Shown in pieces: positions 61,210 to 64,000 of a stretch of 64,000 nt of DNA (within the stretch, counting starts at the first letter, position 1; each line of letters opens with the position of its first letter). The stretch comes from Caulobacter sp. (lineage in GTDB: Bacteria; Pseudomonadota; Alphaproteobacteria; Caulobacterales; Caulobacteraceae). Under the pieces are notes generated by a model that was not told the DNA's origin, did not search any database, and saw only the letters and a program-made list of their open reading frames with translations. Both the position numbers and the translations under genes were made by a program. The DNA is taken from contig WGLL01000013.1 in NCBI GenBank assembly GCA_016125585.1, positions 1-64,000 on the forward strand, written 5' to 3'.

Positions 61210-61808
61210 GGACCTCCCTGTTCCGCGTCGTCGCGCTGACGGCCGCCGCAGTCGCCCTGAGCGGCTGCGTCACCCTGTTCCCGGAAGCCGACCCCGCCCG
61301 GCTCTACCGCTTCGAGATCAGCGCCCCGTCCGAGGTTGCCGCCAAGTCCGTCGACGTCACCCGCGGCCCGATCAACTTCAACCACGCCGCCGCCAGCGAC
61401 GGCCTGCTGACCGTCAGCAACGGCGAGCTGGCCTATATCGACGGCGCCCGCTGGGCCGCCCCGGCCGAGCAGATGTTCGAGGAGGAGCTGATCCGCGCCT
61501 TCCAGGCCGGACCGATCCGTCTCGTCGGCCCCGGCGAGATGGGCCGCAGCGACTGGATCCTGCGGCTCGATGTCCAGCGCTTCGAGGCCGACTACCGCAA
61601 CGGCCCCGAGGGCGCGCCGACGGTGGTCATCGAGATCAAGGCGGCGATGCGGCGCAACGTCCGCGACGGCGAGACCATCGAGCAGGTGTTCAAGGCCGAG
61701 GTCCGGGCCGCCGACAACCGCGTCAGCGCCATCGTGCCGGCCTACAGCCAGGCCCTGACCCGCACCCTGACCGACCTCAACAGCTGGGCGGTCTCGCTGA
61801 AAGGCTGA
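61206..61808 (+). CDS. ABC-type transport auxiliary lipoprotein (PqiC/DUF330-like)
   Basis: 200 residues from a GTG. Lipobox ALSGC gives Cys21. The mature protein fits the auxiliary-component family: RLYRFEISAP, INFNHAAASDGLLTVSNGELAYIDGARWAAPAEQMFEEEL (within 55-100), DWILRLDVQRFEADYRNG, and a final ALTRTLTDLNSW. It is expected to be tethered to the outer membrane with the MCE protein in place of MlaA/MlaC, neither of which is present here. Its stop adjoins the convergent oxidase stop at 61809. Confidence 0.85.
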   Translation: MRTSLFRVVALTAAAVALSGCVTLFPEADPARLYRFEISAPSEVAAKSVDVTRGPINFNHAAASDGLLTVSNGELAYIDGARWAAPAEQMFEEELIRAFQAGPIRLVGPGEMGRSDWILRLDVQRFEADYRNGPEGAPTVVIEIKAAMRRNVRDGETIEQVFKAEVRAADNRVSAIVPAYSQALTRTLTDLNSWAVSLKG

Positions 61809-63215
61809 TCAGTCCAGCTCGAACAGGCCCTTGAGATAGGGGCTGAGCATCCGCCCCTGCGGATCGAGCTCGCGCCGCACCTCCAGGAAGTCCTTCCAGT
61901 TGGGATAAAGGGCCGCCAGCCGCTGGCCGCGCAGGCTGTGCAGCTTGCCCCAGTGTGGCCGGCCGCCGTGGCGCTGGAAGATCGGCTCGATCAGCTCGAA
62001 GAAGAAGGCGTAGTCGTCCTTGTACCAGGCATGGACGGCCACCGAGCCGCGCGGCCCGCCCTGGAACGGCGACAGCCAGGCGTCGTCGCCGGCGATGCGC
62101 CGCACCTCGATCGGGAAGAAGACGTCCGACCGCTCCTTCTCGATCACCGCCACCACCTCCTTCAACGCCGCCAACTGGGTCTCCGGCGGCAGGTGGTATT
62201 CCATCTCATTGAACCGCACCGGTCGCTCGGTCGACAGCAGCTTCCAGCCCTCGTCGACCGCCGTCTCCGGCTTGGTCCCGCCCAGCAGCATCCCCGCCGC
62301 GCCCTTCCGCAGGCCGTTGGACCAGCCGAAGGTGTTGCGCAGCATCTTCAGCGCCTCGAGGAAGGCGTCATCCTGGCTGGGCGGCGCCGCCTCGGGCGGA
62401 TCATCGGTCTCGTCATGGGTGATGTTGGCCGCCAGACCGGTGAAGGGAATGGCGTAGAATTCGAAGTTGCGGTGCTCCGCCCAGCGTTCCTCGGCCTTCG
62501 CCACCGCCTCCTCGAACGGCTCGATCCACACCCGCCGCCGCAGCCGCCGGTTGGGACTGGTGATCAGCCGCGCCTGGGTGATGATCCCCAAGGCGCCCAG
62601 GGACACCTTGGCGGCGCTGAACAGGTCGGGCCGATGGTCCGCATCGCACTCGACGGTCCGCCCGTCGGCGGTGATCAGGGTCAGGCCGGCCAGATTGGCG
62701 TGGATCGCCGGCAGGGTCTTGCCGGTCCCGTGGGTGCCGGTCGAGATCGCCCCGGCCAGGGACTGCTTGTTGATGTCGGGCAGATTGGCCATCGCCCTGC
62801 CCTTCTCGGCCAGCGCCGGACCCAGGGCCCCCAGCCGCGTGCCGGCCCGCACCGTGGCGACGTCGCCATCCCAGCCGATGACCCCGGCCATGGCGTCCAG
62901 CGACACCAGAGTCCCGTTGGTGGCGGCCAGGGCGGTGAAGCTGTGCCCCGCCCCGACCGCGCGGATCGGCGCCGGGGCGGCCTTCAGTCCGGCGGCCAGC
63001 TCGCCCTCCTCCTTCGGCGCCAGCCGCTCCGCCGGATAGGCGCTCTGGATGCCCGACCAGTTGCGCCACAGCAGCCGCCCCTGCGGATTGACTGTCGGCG
63101 GCGCCGGGGGCTCGGGCTTGTCGCGGTTGGCGACCACCGCCGCGCCGGAGGCGGCCAGCACCGCCCCGCCCACGCCGGCCGCGCCGATCGTCAGCGCCTT
63201 GCGCCTGGTGACCAT
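61809..63215 (-). CDS. Tat-exported FAD-linked aldonolactone-oxidase-like enzyme
   Basis: 468 residues. A twin-arginine signal TRRKALTIGAAGVGGAVLA is followed by a VAO-type FAD domain: IRAVGAGHSFTALAATNG, where His91 is at the covalent flavin position known from alditol oxidase, then AISTGTHGTGKTLPAIHANLAG. The C-terminal ALO domain has FPIEVRRIAGDDAWLSPFQGG and GGRPHWGKLHSL, the latter typical of D-arabinono/gulono-lactone oxidases. Substrate: a sugar lactone or polyol in the periplasm (inference). The start overlaps the stop of a cytochrome c gene by 1 bp, suggesting that the electron acceptor is a cytochrome rather than oxygen. Confidence 0.85.
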   Translation of the reverse strand: MVTRRKALTIGAAGVGGAVLAASGAAVVANRDKPEPPAPPTVNPQGRLLWRNWSGIQSAYPAERLAPKEEGELAAGLKAAPAPIRAVGAGHSFTALAATNGTLVSLDAMAGVIGWDGDVATVRAGTRLGALGPALAEKGRAMANLPDINKQSLAGAISTGTHGTGKTLPAIHANLAGLTLITADGRTVECDADHRPDLFSAAKVSLGALGIITQARLITSPNRRLRRRVWIEPFEEAVAKAEERWAEHRNFEFYAIPFTGLAANITHDETDDPPEAAPPSQDDAFLEALKMLRNTFGWSNGLRKGAAGMLLGGTKPETAVDEGWKLLSTERPVRFNEMEYHLPPETQLAALKEVVAVIEKERSDVFFPIEVRRIAGDDAWLSPFQGGPRGSVAVHAWYKDDYAFFFELIEPIFQRHGGRPHWGKLHSLRGQRLAALYPNWKDFLEVRRELDPQGRMLSPYLKGLFELD

Positions 63216-63571
63216 CAGTCGCCTCCCTGGGTCTGGCCGGACATGAAGCCGATCAGCGCCTGATAGTCCGCCGCCGAACACCCCGCGCACTGCCCGCCCG
63301 CCGGCATGGCGCGATAGCCCTGCACCGTATGCTCCAGCAACACCGGCGCCCCCTGATTCACCCGCGGCGCCCAGGCGGCCCTGTCCCCGGCCAGCGGCGC
63401 GCCGGACCCGGCGACGGTGTGACAGGTCTTGCAGGAGGTCTCATAGAGGCCCGCCAGCCGCGCATCGGACGGCGCCAGGGCGGCGGACTGCGCCGGGGTC
63501 AGCGGTTCAGGCGCCTTGCCGCAGGCGGCGAGGCCCAGCAACAGCAACGCCGGCAACCATCCTCGTCTCAT
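63215..63571 (-). CDS. Lipoprotein cytochrome c (c5-like)
   Basis: 118 residues. Lipobox GLAAC gives Cys17. The heme motif CKTCH (47-51) is followed by Met89 in YRAMPAGG, the expected axial ligand, and by Cys95-x-x-Cys98, which in cytochrome c5 forms a disulfide. So it is a monoheme c5-like cytochrome anchored to a membrane. It is the first gene of a two-gene unit with the flavoprotein and is its likely electron acceptor. Confidence 0.88.
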   Translation of the reverse strand: MRRGWLPALLLLGLAACGKAPEPLTPAQSAALAPSDARLAGLYETSCKTCHTVAGSGAPLAGDRAAWAPRVNQGAPVLLEHTVQGYRAMPAGGQCAGCSAADYQALIGFMSGQTQGGD

Positions 63572-63655
63572 CCCATCCCCCGTGAGCGCGTGAGTCCGCC
63601 CTTCGCGATATCGGACACCAGCGGGCCCAACCTTGCAAGGCCGGCCTCCGGTCTT

Positions 63656-63814
63656 CCTTCTCCCCCTTGGGGGAGAAGGTGGCGCGAAGCGCCGGATGAG
63701 GGGTCGCGCCGGCCTTCAGGGAGTGTAGGAGCCGGCATCCTTGGCGGCCGCCCTTTCCATCAACCCCTCATCCGACCCGCTGCGCGGCCCACCTTCTCCC
63801 CCAAGGGGAGAAGG
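63656..63814. repeat. Inverted pair of hairpin repeats (CCTTCTCCCC..GGGGAGAAGG)
   Basis: Left copy 63656-63703 (CCTTCTCCCCC-TTGG-GGGAGAAGG, then GTGGCGCGAAGCGCCGG, ATGAGGGG) and right copy 63764-63814 in opposite orientation, separated by 60 bp. This element type (ATGAGGGG..GGAGAAGG) is common in alphaproteobacterial genomes. It fills the space between the cytochrome gene and folD and may also end transcripts. Confidence 0.75.
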
Positions 63815-63820
63815 TCTCGG

Positions 63821-64000
63821 CTACGCGATCCCGTTCAGCCGCCTCGCCGCCGTCACCGTGTTCTGCAGCAGGCAGGCGATGGTCATCGGCCCGACCCCGC
63901 CCGGGACCGGCGTGATCCAGCCGGCGACCGCCTTCGCCTCATCGAACGCCACATCCCCGACCAGCCGGGTCTTGCCCTGCGCCGCCTTTTCCGGATCGCG
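63821..64000 (-). CDS. folD: FolD, C-terminal end only (methylenetetrahydrofolate dehydrogenase/cyclohydrolase)
   Basis: The last 59 codons and stop lie at the window edge. The peptide contains GDVAF near a GD-V turn, then [22 protein letters not shown] and a final RRLNGIA. The [10 protein letters not shown] block is diagnostic for FolD, which makes 10-formyl-THF. The gene continues beyond the window. Confidence 0.92.
   Translation of the reverse strand, partial: RDPEKAAQGKTRLVGDVAFDEAKAVAGWITPVPGGVGPMTIACLLQNTVTAARRLNGIA

Overview
The window is GC-rich, tightly packed alphaproteobacterial chromosome. The family is most likely Caulobacteraceae (Caulobacter/Phenylobacterium type). The main evidence is a fliQ-fliR-flhB flagellar export operon followed by the hybrid kinase gene cckA. 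A perfectly spaced CtrA box (TTAA-N7-TTAC) and two GANTC (CcrM-type) sites lie upstream of fliQ. I see no prophage, plasmid, insertion sequence or CRISPR. The most accessory-looking parts are the RTX/tail-collar cassette at the left end and several families of small exported proteins.

Layout. 1-7,800: the C-terminal end of one RTX protein, a GNAT acetyltransferase, a DUF6916-like protein, two tail-collar (microcystin-dependent-type) proteins and a 1,645-residue RTX protein whose C-terminus is nearly identical to that of the first. 8,000-12,400: cckA, flhB, fliR, fliQ and their CtrA-type promoter. 12,400-21,900: a Tat-type HExxH protein, at least six small lipoproteins or exported proteins, an ECF sigma factor and a membrane Ser/Thr kinase with TPRs. 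22,000-34,700: mostly housekeeping genes (CorC/HlyC family, glycerate kinase, NnrU, LysE exporter, ilvD, glutathione peroxidase, oxidoreductases, AraC regulator, CPBP protease). 34,800-46,700: tandem exported-protein pairs, a PcfJ-like protein, DUF418, a serine hydrolase, class II DAHP synthase, glutathione reductase, rpiA and a four-gene array of paralogous secreted proteins. 46,800-53,400: glmU, gph, tRNA-Val(CAC), an OmpA-like protein, thiolase and a SulP transporter. 53,500-58,200: a cupin with a perfect FNR/FixK box, a GH144-type glucanase, a TPR-AspH hydroxylase and a divergent Mur-ligase-like protein. 58,300-61,800: a complete Mla/MCE lipid transporter operon. 61,800-64,000: a Tat-exported aldonolactone-oxidase-like flavoprotein with a lipoprotein cytochrome c, then the end of folD.

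Working together: CckA phosphorylates CtrA through ChpT, and CtrA is the expected activator of the adjacent fliQRflhB promoter, so cell-cycle control and the flagellar export gate are physically linked. The sigma factor and kinase sit among lipoprotein genes and may form an envelope-sensing unit. ilvD and lysE form a probable branched-chain amino acid synthesis/export pair. Many intergenic gaps carry short dispersed palindromic repeats, with at least five families visible.

Limits: all family calls come from reading motifs by eye, with no database search. Start codons were chosen from Shine-Dalgarno spacing, signal peptides and gene overlaps.
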